A stretch of 64,000 nucleotides of DNA from Liolophura sinensis (lineage: Eukaryota > Mollusca > Polyplacophora > Chitonida > Chitonidae): positions 19,727,127 to 19,791,126 of the forward strand of contig NC_088297.1 in the NCBI RefSeq assembly GCF_032854445.1, read 5' to 3'. Shown piece after piece: positions 43,301-54,459 of the stretch (position 1 is its first letter; the number at the start of each line of letters is the position of its first letter). The position numbers and the translations under genes were made by a program. The notes beneath the pieces were generated by a model, which was not told where the DNA came from, did no database searches, and saw only the letters and a program-made list of their open reading frames with translations.

Positions 43301-46300
43301 TCAAAAAAATCACTGAAGAGATGTCCCGATATGTTCATAGTCTCTTTTACAGAGTCTAGCTGTTTGTATGAAAAATTGTCTTCATCACCGTAAACAGTGG
43401 ACTTACCTGTGTCACACCTCGGACCATAGTATCCCGGCATGCATCTGGGTGTTGTGTTTGAACAGTTCCCGGTTGCAGTGTCACATGATAATTGGTTGTC
43501 AGCACAATGTGCGCATCTCTCCTCACAATCTGCTCCGTACTTCCCTGCTGTGCATGCTGTATGTAAGGACACAAAATATTCAGATGTAGCAGGCGACAAG
43601 AAACTATCGGAAAGTGTAAGGAGTACAATAATATCCAAGTTCACAGATATCAATAAAGTATACAACATGTTAGTACAGTGTAGTGAAAAGCTGGCGCTCC
43701 TACAAAGTGAAAATATGTAAAAAGTAAAGATGTCTTCACAATCGTATCTTTCATTTAGTAAATATACGAAGATCGAAAGTATATGACAGAATATGTATTG
43801 CAGCAGAATTATGTCAACAAGTTCTTTTATGATTCGCTGTAGCTTTTCCCGAGGAATACGTATTCTCTATTGATCTTATTCGAAATCAAATGTAGGATCA
43901 AACTTGGACCTAAAGCCTAGCGACAAAGTCGATCGCGTTGGAAACGGTGAACAGACGTCGATAATGACGTTGTGGGGCACTTAAATTATACAGGAGTACA
44001 ACTTGTTATGCTAAACGAGATAAAACACAAACTGTTATACTCACCCATGTCACATTTCAGACCGGAGTATCCCGGCATGCACCTGGGTGTTCTTTGCGGA
44101 CAGTGCCCGGATATTGTGTTACAGACAGAGGGTCCCTCGGCACAGTTCCCACATCTGTTCTCACACTCTTGTCCATACGTCCCAGGGGTACACACTAATA
44201 CATACAGACGTTGTGAAAACACTGAGACATCTTAAAAAAAAACGTTTGTGGGTATGTGTTATTTTGACACTTCATATTTCACTCAAATCACTTTTTTGGT
44301 TCGTATTACGACGTAGTTTATTTGTAGCAGGCTGACCTCATGGCTTTCCTCACGTGTGGACAGAGCTAAGGACACGACAACAGCACCACAATATACGTAT
44401 GTTGTTGACCTTCTTAGCTCGAGTACAGGGTGACGAAAGAACAAAATTTAGCTTCATATGTACAACTGACGTTATTATAGCCCCTATAGTGATTCTTTTT
44501 TTTCAGAGGCCAATAAGCGGTCACATGATATTTTATTAAAAGTACCGTCAAAACGCTCAAGGCAGGTAACGTTACGCTCACAAGGTAATATCCTACGCCG
44601 ACGAGAACTAGCATTTCTTTGCGTTCCCTCGAACGTTCGCTTCCTTGTAAAGTAAACAATCTGACGATCGATTGCTCCGCCATCGACGTAAAAGTTCATC
44701 GACATGAGCAAGCATATGTACACTTTCTTTCAGTGTATGTTGTAGGATATCAGGAATTGTCAGCATATTGTTTTTCTAAATATAAGCGTCAAGTCCGACA
44801 TTCCTGTACCATTCGTAGTCCGTAAAGGGCGTTCCAAATCGGTAATCGCAAGATCCATTTCCAAAACAACGTTTAACACTAACTCCCAAAGACAAAGGTA
44901 TGTAAGAAATTATACAAATAAGAAATAAAGCCGGTAACACACAAGAGAGGAGCGGTCATCAGTTTTCATTGATGCCGGGCAGACAATGAATAAAGCTGAC
45001 AATTCCTAATATTCCACCCCACAGCATGTACTATGTGTCTATTAACAAAAACACATAACTTACCGAAAATCTGTACTTCACAGAGAGTAAGTGGTTCGGA
45101 ATTAGTTATCATAATCTTCACAGTGTCTCCAAATATAGGACCATTTACACAAGCTTTGGTAATGATGTTCCCGGGACCTGATTGGGCTGTGGTGGTGTCG
45201 TGGTAACAGTCCTTGTAATTCTGGGAGGAGCTACCCACGGATAGGGTAAAGCCGTTAAGTCGGCGATAACCTGAAAAGCAACATAAAGTTTATCGGAATT
45301 CATCCAGTCAGTATATTACTTCTGTGCTCCCATTAGACATAATTACTTGGTTCATTTCTTCTTCACAGACGACAATTAATATTTCCGCGATTCGGAAAGA
45401 ACGTTCATATAGACATGTAGTTCCAACTATTTTTAGCACTAATTTTCAGAACTTTCTAGCTTGATTTTTTTTTCCAAGCGTTTTCCTTTTCCTATTCATT
45501 GGGTGTGAATCAGGTGATTTCTTCTGGGTATAAGTTGTAACACTGGCAAACACACACACATGAAAATGGGGTAAGGAAGTTTATCTTACTATTGTCAGTA
45601 TGACTTCCCCTGATCACACGTGTGCTTGCGTGTGCTTGAAAAGCTGTAGCTGAAATTTTATCCCTGATGGCGGTGCGAAATTTTGACAGGTGCCACAGTT
45701 ACATGGGTCAACAACAGGCTGGGAAGATTTGAAGATTGTGGATGAAGGCACAGGCATTCGCTACATAAGTAAGGTTTGCAAAAATTTCCTTCAGACCTGA
45801 ATGTTAAGGTATCAACAATGTATTAGAATGTACGGTAAAGTAGCAGGGGTATTGGTAATGCTTTAGAACTTCCTCGTCAAGCTACACTGTAACAAATTAC
45901 ACTGTAATTTTAAATAGGCAAAATGGGTTTGTTTGCTTTGACAACTATGTAAATGAGATGCGAACTGATATCCATATACGTGAACCAGTTGGAGCCGAAT
46001 AACAGATTTCAGTGAATATGGTTCCAGAAAAAAATGAGGAAATCTGCCATCTTTGTTATCAGAAAACCAGTCCATTAGTTTACGATAAGATGACTGGCTT
46101 AATGCATTATTTTTTTCTCGAAAATATCAGCATTCATAATAGCTCATTTATCTAAACATTTGGTTCCAAAATTGTGAGCTAAATCAAGGTCATATCTCTA
46201 TGACAACTGATGTCACAAAATGACTTGCAGTGTGCAAGGAGCGGTGATCTCGGAAATCAAACTGAACGAAATATTTAAATTTAGGTTTTTAACGCGAACA

Positions 46301-49300
46301 ATTCGCCCAAAGCTTATTTATTGGTCTTACTAACCATCTTGGAACTTGGCAAGAAATGCAGGAAAACAATGTCTACGATGTTTCAAAGGGCTTGGTTTTG
46401 GTTGTGTTGTGGACTCCCCCTGTGGTGGTAGACATGATGTTGAATCTAAAGGTCACCAATTGTGATGTTCGATATATCAAATGGAATGAAATAGATCTAA
46501 GAATAATCCTAATGTACATGAGTTACAGACCAGATCATACACACGACACAAGTTCTCGGTGCTCTGCAAAGTATTAAGGTTAGTTTGTAGGTGTTAATTT
46601 CGTGAAAAGCTGAGACCGAGATTAGCTGCCGTCGTCGAGCGTTGAACTCGTGTAAGTATATTGTTTTAGGCGTACAGCATCAAGCGCTTAATTTTGTTTC
46701 ACCAATCTTTGCTTTTTTGTACATTTCATGATAATAAATTTTCTGGATATCCAGTGTCCAAAAAATTAAAGTATTCGGCACCAAGAAACTGTTGGAAACC
46801 GGTATCACGGTGTAGTAAGTGATCGCTCGCCGGGATTTTTTTTCACGGTAACAAACAATAGTAGTAGTACAGTATGCAGTTGTACTTTTTCATTGGATTA
46901 ACTTGTCAATGAAAGTTCAGGTGACGAGTGAAAACTGCGGTTTATTTATATAACGCGTGGAATGTTGAAACTTTACATCACTGTTGTTATATCACTGACA
47001 CAGGCAAATTATGGGATTAGTATATATAAATATATATATGATAACTTACACAATGGACAGTCCACATCATTCCTGTTATATATCCTGAACCTGTAGACGC
47101 TGTACTCTCGATCCAGCTTAACTGTCCAGAATGCGGGTTGCGTATTTCTTTCGGTGTGAGAACATGTATACGGTTTGTTGTGAAACATATGTCCAGTCCT
47201 ACCGTCAACGGCGAGTCTGGAGACGAAGCTGAAACCGGATTCGCTATAAACCGAAGACTGCGTCGTGCTTTGTCCTAACGCCACATTTCCTGTCATCACA
47301 AGTACAATAACTGTTATTTAATTATTTATTTGATTGGTGTTTTACGTCGTACTCAAGAATATTTCAGTTATACGACGGCGGCCAGCATTATTGTGAGAGG
47401 AAACCGGTACTATAATTGCAAAGAACTGAAGTTAGAGTATGGCTTGACATGTTTTCGGATTACTGTCATGTTGACAAAGCGGGTCATATCTACTTTATGT
47501 TTATCACACTGTCGTCGCCATCCTGAATTTACTCTCTTTGCTCTGAGTTTTTATATTTCAAATATGATCAATATGCCAAATGTCTGTGGACATCTGCGAT
47601 GAAACTTGTTTGTTTGAAATGTGTTGTTTATTGATTTGATTGGTGTTTTGCTCAAGATCATTTCACTCAGACAACGGCCAGCATTATGGTGGTGCGAAAT
47701 AGCACAGAGCCCGGGGGAAACCCAAGACTACCCGAAAGTTGCATGTGCTGACAGACCTTCCCACGAACGGTCGGAAAGGAATTCGACATGAGCGGGACTG
47801 GAACTCACATCGACCGCACTGATGAGAGGGTCTTAGATCATCGCGCTGGCACGTTAATCAATGAGGCGCATGTGGCCCTTCCAGGCGTTTTGGTGAGAAC
47901 TGTTTCACTACGTTTCGGCTCAAGGCTTGATGAAAAGGAAATTGCCACGAAGAGTGAAAATATGACCATGTGTTGCGATGTACAAATCATCACTATATCG
48001 TTTTATTTTCAGTCTTACCGCGAATTTCTTGTATTCAACTTAGTTTATATAAGAACTGTTGACGGATGGAAATTGGTTAATTTCTGCAAGAATTCTTGCT
48101 ACAGATCACACAGCATGTATATGAGTACTTGCATTTGATGTCTTGTTACTTACGTCTCGAGCAAGTGGGACCGTCCCAGCCAGGATTACACTTTCCGGTG
48201 CATAATTCTGTTTCTTTATGGCATCCATACTCACAGTTCTTGCAAAGCTGTCCCCAAACTGGAATTCGGATACAGTCAGGATCAGCTTTTAGTGTACACA
48301 CGCCTACGTTTCGGTTTTGAAAATAATTGTACAGGCAATGGTTTCTCTAATTTGCGACGTGGGCTAATTTGTCTGATTGTTAAACCGATATGCATGGAAA
48401 CATTTTAATTATATCTGCAAAAAATAGCTCCCATTGTGGGGAACTCCCATATCGTCCTGTCGAGCTGGGTTGGGTTTTAAGCTTCTGTGTATGCCAAGCT
48501 TTAAAGTCCAATCTGCAGATGCTATGGGATAAAGAGCTGTATGTATGTATGCATTTCATTCATATTAAGACGAGGAGACATTAGGTGTGTCTTCTTGCGG
48601 CAGGGGAAGTCCATGCTGCCACCACTGAAGTATTCTGATGACGGCACCAGACTTTATGATGAGACTAATTTAATTAGTTTGTTTACAGAGGATTTTTGCA
48701 GACTCTATAGAAAATCTCCTCAACACAAAAATGAACAAATAATCCATAGATCTTCTACATCTTTGTGTTCCAACTGCAGTTTCGAACGTCTTTTTCTCAT
48801 CAAAGAATGAAGTATAGCAGATCGCCAAGTTTTATACAGGGGAATTTCCAGGGAGTAAATGGTCACTTAGACAACAAATCTTCAAGCACAGACATGCCAG
48901 AGTGTTGTAATCAGGACATATACAGTGAAAGATGAAAAAAAATGTTATTACTACTCCAAGGACAAAACAATAATACAGTTGATTATGTACATTAAATGAA
49001 TAAAGTACAACAATGTGTGGTTAATTAATACATTGTCCAGACCTATGGCACTGTCACGGTTTTTCTTTTAAAGATTTTACTGCACACAGTTCCGTATTGC
49101 CAATACACAGTTTCATGGAATTTAATTTCAAAAACCCCATGAACAACATTGTCAATACTGGGGCCATTTTTGTTTCCAAGATAGTACGGTAATTTGCATA
49201 TAGTATTCATCATTGAAGCCAAAAAAATATTGTTGAAATTGAATTCAATACAATCAATGATAAACTTACTTTTAAGACGTTGGTGAAGTGAGCTAGGGAT

Positions 49301-50659
49301 TGAAGTAAGCCAGTATTGTATGGCCTCTAGTTGTATTGGTCGTGTGTAATACTACTGTAAAGACTGTGAACGTCAAATCTAGCCATTTTATCTGACGAAG
49401 GTCCTTTAAAATGCGATAATTACTTAAAATCTGTGTGTAAGATTCATACCTGTACCTGTATAGACAGTTATATAATCTTTCAAATATAAATATAGGTCAT
49501 GGCCATTGCAATTACCATGGTCGGAAAATCTCTTTGTTTTATTAATAAATGTATGGCCACATTTGACAAGAGGTTTATTATCCATGAAAATCAAGTGTTT
49601 AGAGCCAAATAAAAGGACTTTGCATATATATTTTGAACATTGTGGAATGAAAACTGAATAGTTTAAACCAGTTAAAACTATTTGTGTTAGAGTGCTGAGC
49701 ATTTGTATAGCAAATCTGTATATGGAGCAAGAATCTGTGCGTCGAAACAGACATTCGTATACCAGCCGTCAACCAATAAGAAAGTTCCAGGTCAATAATC
49801 GCAAAGCCAATTTCCAAAACGACAAAAAAGACAAACCATCAAACAACAAAGAAAGTATATAAAGTACGAAAAGAGGGCGAAATCTTGTAAAGAGAAGCAG
49901 CTAGCAGTTGCCAATGATGTTGGAAAGACGCAATGTATGTTCTAAGCAAATGCATGAAATCAATAAACAATACAATATACAATAAACACCATACATTTAG
50001 TCTTACTGGGATTAAGATATAATCATACACTGAGCATATTGCACCAGTTCTTTCTTTTAAGTTCCTCCGTTTAAAAATGTGTGTTCTCACTACCTTCATC
50101 AGGTCGCCTTTATTCTTTTTCTTCATTGTGCATCTCTATACATACGTTACTTCAAATTTCTCCAGACTGTCTCACAACACAGACACAGTGTTATGTAGAA
50201 TGTATTCACATTTATATATGTATATAACTCGTTTTCTTTCCGTCATATATGTACGAAATGTACTTCAAATGCCTACTATATCTTGCACATCTACTCGCAT
50301 ATTTTCCAGAACCATAATTATTGATGAATACTGCTACAAAAACTTTCTCCATATATTGTTTGCGCCGATTAATCACGTAGCATACCTGTACAGGAGGTCG
50401 TCTTTGCGACATTACTTATTACGTGAGTGCGATATCATAACCGCACATAAAAGTAAGCCATTTGTATGTTTCATTAATTTTTGTTAATAGATCGAAAGTA
50501 AATCAATTTCAAACTCAAAAACATTCGAACATGTACATGTACTATATTTTTATCCTGATATACATCAATCCAATAAATACATAAATAAGCAGCAGATGAC
50601 TTACCGAGTGTAACACTTGTAAATATCACGATGAGAAATCGCCTGATGGTATAAGCCAT
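40165..50659 (-). CDS. Type I membrane receptor with EGF-like modules and a fucolectin-type lectin domain, complete, 10 coding exons, 522 aa
   Basis: Join of 50659-50605, 48303-48154, 47289-47050, 45270-45064, 44194-44045, 43556-43407, 43105-42959, 41428-41279, 41028-40935 and 40390-40165; all introns GT-AG. Signal peptide 1-20 or so; EGF-like module 1 (8 Cys, about 21-68); FTP/F5-8C-like lectin domain (about 69-217); EGF-like modules 2-5 (about 218-416), each 8 Cys with a PRCMPGY-type core; TM helix about 424-448; RRK stop-transfer; 75-residue cytosolic tail with a single Tyr (NYEPI, Y505). EGF and FTP mixtures resemble MEGF/scavenger-type receptors of invertebrates. Likely role: surface recognition of glycans or particles, inferred only from architecture. 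Every junction up to the TM exon is phase 1. The frame stays open upstream of the chosen ATG; I chose the ATG in a gccATGG context directly before the hydrophobic signal. Confidence 0.9.
40935..41028 (-). CDS. Receptor exon 9: transmembrane helix
   Basis: 94 bp, phase 1 to phase 2. Encodes VDSQDYTGVIAGSAVG, then ISFVFIIGVVIIVVV, a single strongly hydrophobic helix. Acceptor tttatcag|TC, donor GTGAT|gtaagt. Confidence 0.88.
41279..41428 (-). CDS. Receptor exon 8: EGF-like module 5
   Basis: 150 bp, phase 1-1. Core CTRGTFGTNCEENCGFCAEG, then PRCALGYSGLKCSTG. It is the only module of the four with ALGY in place of MPGY. Acceptor tatcag|AA, donor TCTACAG|gtatgt. Confidence 0.88.
41690..42450. repeat. 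Unclassified dispersed repeat, two to three adjacent copies in receptor intron 8-7
   Basis: cacactgttgtcgctgctct + agttttattctt (41728) and accgttattactgttctaga (42403) share a core. agcattttgagaaattctac + accagtgaagt (41888) recurs as ggtattctcagtaatactag + accagtaaa (42202). Relatives occur at 7485, 47505, 58850, 60060 and 62860. Confidence 0.6.
42836..42900 (+). repeat. SINE 3' shard in receptor intron
   Basis: tgaaatattctggcgtactg + cgttaaacaccaaataaaa + aaataaat tail. Confidence 0.7.
42959..43105 (-). CDS. Receptor exon 7: EGF-like module 4
   Basis: 147 bp, one codon shorter than its sisters, phase 1-1. Core CYGSYGPDCGTRCGHCAELP, then RCMPGYTGVKCDTG. Acceptor cctttag|CT, donor GACACAG|gttggt. 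Confidence 0.9.
43407..43556 (-). CDS. Receptor exon 6: EGF-like module 3
   Basis: 150 bp, phase 1-1. Core CTAGKYGADCEERCAHCADN, then RCMPGYYGPRCDTG, with an N-linked sequon (NCS/NTT region). Acceptor acatacag|CA, donor GACACAG|gtaagt. Confidence 0.9.
44045..44194 (-). CDS. Receptor exon 5: EGF-like module 2
   Basis: 150 bp, phase 1-1. Core CTPGTYGQECENRCGNCAEG, then RCMPGYSGLKCDMG. Acceptor gtattag|TG, donor GACATGG|gtgagt. Confidence 0.9.
44795..44990. repeat. Dispersed repeat, copy 2 of 3
   Basis: ggcgttccaaatcggtaatc + gcaagatccatttccaaaac, then later cagttttcattgatgc. Matches 49735-49935 over about 200 bp with gaps, and 6890-6960 in part. Confidence 0.6.
45064..45270 (-). CDS. Receptor exon 4: C-terminal half of FTP lectin domain
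   Basis: 207 bp, phase 1-1. YRRLNGFTLSVGSS matches the RL..F.I.VG strand of FTP domains; LTLCEVQIFG matches the terminal L.LCEV.V.G strand. Acceptor cttttcag|GTTAT, donor TTTTCG|gtaagt. Confidence 0.88.
47050..47289 (-). CDS. Receptor exon 3: N-terminal half of FTP lectin domain
   Basis: 240 bp, phase 1-1. Begins RNVALGQSTTQSSVY and includes RLAVDGRTG, W-T-V-K-L-D, then Y.FRIYNRNDVDCPLC. NVA.G..A.QSS, A.DG, W.VDL and I.NR.D are the landmarks of fucolectin / tachylectin-4 / pentraxin-like (F5/8C type 2) domains. Acceptor gatgacag|GAAAT, donor CATTGT|gtaagt. Confidence 0.88.
47318..47412 (-). repeat. SINE 3' half in receptor intron 3
   Basis: tatttatttgattggtgttt, cgtcgtactcaagaatattt, cggcggccagcattattgtg, cut at aaccggtac. 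About 30 bp from the acceptor of exon 3. Confidence 0.88.
47626..47875 (-). repeat. SINE, near full length, in receptor intron 2
   Basis: gatttgattggtgttttgct, cggccagcattatggtggtg, cagaccttcccacgaacggt, cgcactgatgagagggtctt and a ctggcacgttaatcaatgag head. Confidence 0.88.
48154..48303 (-). CDS. Receptor exon 2: EGF-like module 1
   Basis: 150 bp, phase 1-1. Eight cysteines ending CTGKCNPGWDGPTCSR. It differs from modules 2-5 in lacking the PRC.PGY core. Acceptor aacgtag|GC, donor CGAGAC|gtaagt. Confidence 0.87.
48601..48730 (+). mobile_element. Possible LINE fragment (Jockey/CR1-type linker) in receptor intron 2
   Basis: The plus frame reads SMLPPLKYSDDGTRLYD, then ETNLISLFTEDFCRLY. An 'IPPLK...G......dKAnlLN.fF.s.F' stretch joins endonuclease and RT in Jockey/CR1 LINEs. 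Short and isolated, so tentative. Confidence 0.3.
49735..49935. repeat. Dispersed repeat, copy 3 of 3
   Basis: ccagccgtcaaccaataaga, ccaggtcaataatcgcaaag, ccaatttccaaaac, then agttgccaatgatgttgg. Lies in receptor intron 1. Confidence 0.6.
50605..50659 (-). CDS. Receptor exon 1: signal peptide
   Basis: Encodes MAYTIRRFLIVIFTSVTLG, a basic start followed by a hydrophobic core. Kozak-like gccATGG. Donor ACACTCG|gtaagt, phase 1. An in-frame open stretch runs upstream to 50893, so a longer N-terminus is formally possible. Confidence 0.78.
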
Positions 50660-50899
50660 GGCCAGGTTCACAATATTTTGTCTTGGTGTAATTTTCCACC
50701 AAGGAGAAATTCTCACCAGAAGTGAGACCTTCCCACAAATTAATTCTTTACACGTATTAGATCTTCCGGGATATATTGAACATATTGAACCGCCCAGACA
50801 CCTTAACTCTAGCCACAGTTTACTTACATAGTTACTGCCCGCATATGAACTAAGCAAAACTTCAGACGACAGTTCCACTTGAAAGTTCCACATGTAAGT

Positions 50900-51770
50900 T
50901 TAACTTGTAATTAAGAGATATCTGGTTTCCGAGGTACCCACTGATACTTGTTGTCTGGCCTACATTTTGAAGAATACCTTCGTGTAGCTCGGTCGTGCTC
51001 CAGCTATTTGAGATGAACTATTGTTTGCATATAGCTCACGGACAATTTAGATCTACTAACTAAAAACTTATGTACAGAAGCCCATAAATGTCTGAAAAAG
51101 TCGAAAACACGGCAAATTTTCTCGTAATTACGAAATTCCGTATTTTCTTGTAAGTACAACAAAAGAAAGTCTGGTAAGCTATCTCGTATTGGTATTTGCA
51201 AGAAAAAAATGCGTGTGCATTGTTGCAAAATAGGCGACAAACTGAGGGATTGTTGAAGCGACAGAAAGTCTAGCACTACACTTGGACATAAATACTAGAA
51301 GTTCGGCGTTTCGCAGTTAGAAGTTGGTTATTAGCATATACCAATATATGCATGGTATATTAAAGACATTGCAGCCTATCAAGCCAAGCCCATACTTCTA
51401 TATGGTAACACCAGGGGGTGCTTCTGTGAAAAGCAGTCTAAATATCTATCTCGTCCACAATTCCACACCAGACGGTGCCTCGGTCAATTGCACTAGAGCA
51501 GTCTGAATAGTTCTCTGACCTATGTCACTATTAATACTCCACCTATAGACTTCATACATGACAAATTAATGACAACATGTCCATAGTTCTAAAATTCAAC
51601 ACCTGGGGGCGCTTCTGTGACGAGGCTATATTCTCGTAAATTACGATAAAATATTCTCGTACTTACGAGATATTATCGTAATTTCGACATTTCTCCCCTG
51701 ATTTCTTTTTCACCTATGGGCTTTGGGACGTGAATAGTTTGTAAAGTACATAAAGAAATGAATGACCTGT
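50900..51770. other. Non-coding upstream flank of the receptor gene
   Basis: No gene. A gcttctgtga word flanked by acacc(a/t)gggggc occurs twice (51405 and 51600), with related acaccagacggtgcctcggt between (51467), so a short diverged duplication may be present. The promoter of the receptor should lie near 50700-51000, but no clear TATA box is seen. Confidence 0.4.
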
Positions 51771-51949
51771 TTATGTGACATTCTGTGCCTGTCCTATGTA
51801 TTCAGCAACTGGTTATTTGCGCTTGGATGAATTCATTATGACATACCATACCAGCCTTATCTTACGGATACAAGTACACTCGAAACTTGCCTGCAAAGGT
51901 CCAATATCATATATCACACTGGCTTTTGTTAAACGTTCTACCTGTGTAT

Positions 51950-53230
51950 ATAGACTCAGGGAATCCAATGCCCAAGTGATATTACACCAGTCTTATGTCG
52001 GGCGTTCAACATTCACCCGTGAAGGGCTTTATGAGCTGCCCAAGTCATATTACACCAGCCTCACGTCGGTCGTTCAACATTTACCCGCGAAGGGCTTTGA
52101 GTTGCCCACATCATATTACACCAGCCTCACGTCGGGCGTTCAACATTCACCTGTGAAGGGCTTTATAAGCTGCCCACGTCCTATTACACCAGCCTCACGT
52201 CGGTCGTTCAAAATTTACCCGTGAAGGGCTTTTAGTTGCCCACATCATATTACACAAGCCTCACGTCGGTCGTTCAACATTTACCCGCGAAGAGCTTTAT
52301 AAGCTGCCCACGTCATATTACACTAGTCTCACGTCGGTCGTTCAACATTCACCCGTGAAGGGCTTTGAGTTGCCCACATCATATTAAACCAGCCTCACGT
52401 CGGTCGTTCAACATTCACCCGCGAAGGGCTTTATAAGCTGCCCACGTCATATTACACCAGCCTCACGTCTGTCGATCAAAATTTAACCGTGAAGGGCTTT
52501 GAGTTGCCCACATCATATTACACCAGCCTCACGTCGGGCGTTCAACATTTACCCGTAAAGGGCTTTTTAAGCTGCCCACGTCATATTACACCAGCCTCAC
52601 GTCCGTCGTTCAACATTCACCCGCGAAGGGCTTTATAAGCTGCCCACGTCATATTACACCAGCCTCACGTCGGGCGTTCAACATTTACCCGCGAAGGGCT
52701 TTGAGTTGCCCACATCATATTAAACCAGCCTCACGTCGGTCGTTCAACATTCACCCGTGAAGGGCTTTGAGTTGCCCACATCATATTAAACCAGCCTCAT
52801 GGCAGGCGTTCAACACTTACCCGCGAAGGGCTTTGAGCTGCCCACATCATATTACACAAGCCTCACGTCGGGTGTTCAACATTAACCCGCGAAGGGCTAT
52901 ATAAGCTGCCCACGTCAAATTACACCAGCCTCACGTCGGGCGTTCAACATTCACCCGTGAAGGGCTTTATAAGCTGCCCATGTCATATTACACCAGCCTC
53001 ACGTCAGACGTTCAACATTTACCCGTGAAGGGCTTTGAGTTGCCCACATCATATTAAACCAGCCTCACGTCGGGCGTTCAACATTCACCCGCGAAGGGCT
53101 TTACAAGCTGTCCACGTCATATTACACCAGCCTCACGTCGGTCGTTCAACATTTACACGTGAAAGGCTTTGAGCTGCCCACATCATATTACCCCAGACTT
53201 ATGGAGAGATTTCGTGAGCTGCTCATGTCA
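51950..53230. repeat. Satellite-like array, 18 monomers of 66 or 68 bp
   Basis: Monomer: cgttcaacattcacccgtga, agggcttt, gagttgcccacatc (66-bp type) or ataagctgcccacgtc (68-bp type), then atattacaccagcctcacgt. Eighteen cgttcaacat-type starts are countable between 52003 and 53143. Outer monomers at both ends are strongly decayed (to about 51850 and 53230). Confidence 0.96.
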
Positions 53231-53364
53231 TGTTAAGCCACATTTTGTTCTGGTCTCTCACATCATGTCTCATGATGTATTACATCAGTAAGACCAATTC
53301 GTGTGTTCTACATGTACATGCTTTATCAAAGATAGCGAAATACTCTCCCACGCCCCTACCCTCC

Positions 53365-53402
53365 ACCTCCCGCTTTCCTCCCACCATAATGTTGGTTACC
53401 CA
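53365..53402 (+). repeat. SINE shard
   Basis: cccgctttcctcccaccata + atgttgg, the middle of the SINE body only. Confidence 0.5.
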
Positions 53403-53797
53403 TTTTGTTTTCATTTTTGTATAGTCTTTATATTGTAATCTTTAGGCGCACCATAAGCCGTGATTTATACTGTGACCCATTTGGTGAATACAACAGTTTG
53501 ACAGGTGAATGACAGTATGTGTGTATATATGTACAATGTAATCAGACTAACGAGTTACATGTGCAAGAGAAAGTGTTTTTGTTGGATACGTGTAGTGCTG
53601 AATGGGCTACATATCAACAATTCAAAATGGGCGATATAATACAGACATGCGCTTGAATAAATAGGAAAATCGACAGATATCTAGGAACAATCTTTTAGAA
53701 AATATCCTAAACTTATACAGCTAAATATGCATCTAGGTTGTAATCTAGAATTACAGATGTTTTTGTTTCTGAAACTGATGATATAAATACACACTGC

Positions 53798-54165
53798 TTA
53801 ATTAAATCTCCGGCTTTCATTAATAAAGCAACCCATATGTTGCATAATTATTTTATTAGATTTTGCCGAAAATGTGTCGTCCCCAAAAAGTATCGTAACA
53901 GGCGTAATAACACCAGAATAACCCGAAGTCTTAACACCATCCATTAGTTTTACCCCCCGTGCATCATACAGATGACATTTTAACAGCTAATGTTCAGCAT
54001 TTTCATACTTGTGGCCACAAGCACATTTTGCAGAATCAGAAAGGAATTTGTCTAATAGATCACCATTGAGATTACTGCAGCCATTTCGAAGTCGGCACAT
54101 TAAAATGTTTGTCAATCTAGTTTGGCTACCTTTCGGATAAGTAAATTATACGTTAGAACAGGTGA
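53798..54165 (-). mobile_element. LINE (CR1/Jockey-like) 3' end relic
   Basis: The minus frame gives SQTRLTNILMCRLRNGCSNL, NGDLLDKFLSDSAKCACGHK, ENAEH-stop-LLKCHLYDARG and ends CFINESRRFN-stop. This is the C-terminus of LINE reverse transcriptase: a LR.GCS.LN.DL helix, a CxCG..E...H...C zinc-knuckle-like motif, then a closing SRRF. One in-frame stop after the H. The rest of the element is missing upstream. Confidence 0.75.
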
Positions 54166-54459
54166 TGCGATTGAACCAGAAATAAAACCGCAGTTGCACA
54201 AAGCCTAGAGATGTTCAATTTGTTCACGAGGACTTTACAGTTTTAAATAATACAAGCTCGCTACTGGGTAAGAATTTCATGTGTCCAAAAAACTCGGTTT
54301 TGCCAAAAACCTTCACCGTGAGAAAAAAGTCGAATGTGATGCAGTTGTGAACGCTGATTCCGAATATACAGTCTTTGAATAACCGGAAAGTATTTCCCTT
54401 TAACAAATATAGGTAGATACGCAGTCTTCAGGCCTGACATCATCTTAAGACAAGTTGAC

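Noticed and set aside
51775-52224. 149-residue open frame
   Set aside because: Mostly the 66/68-bp satellite; no family resemblance.
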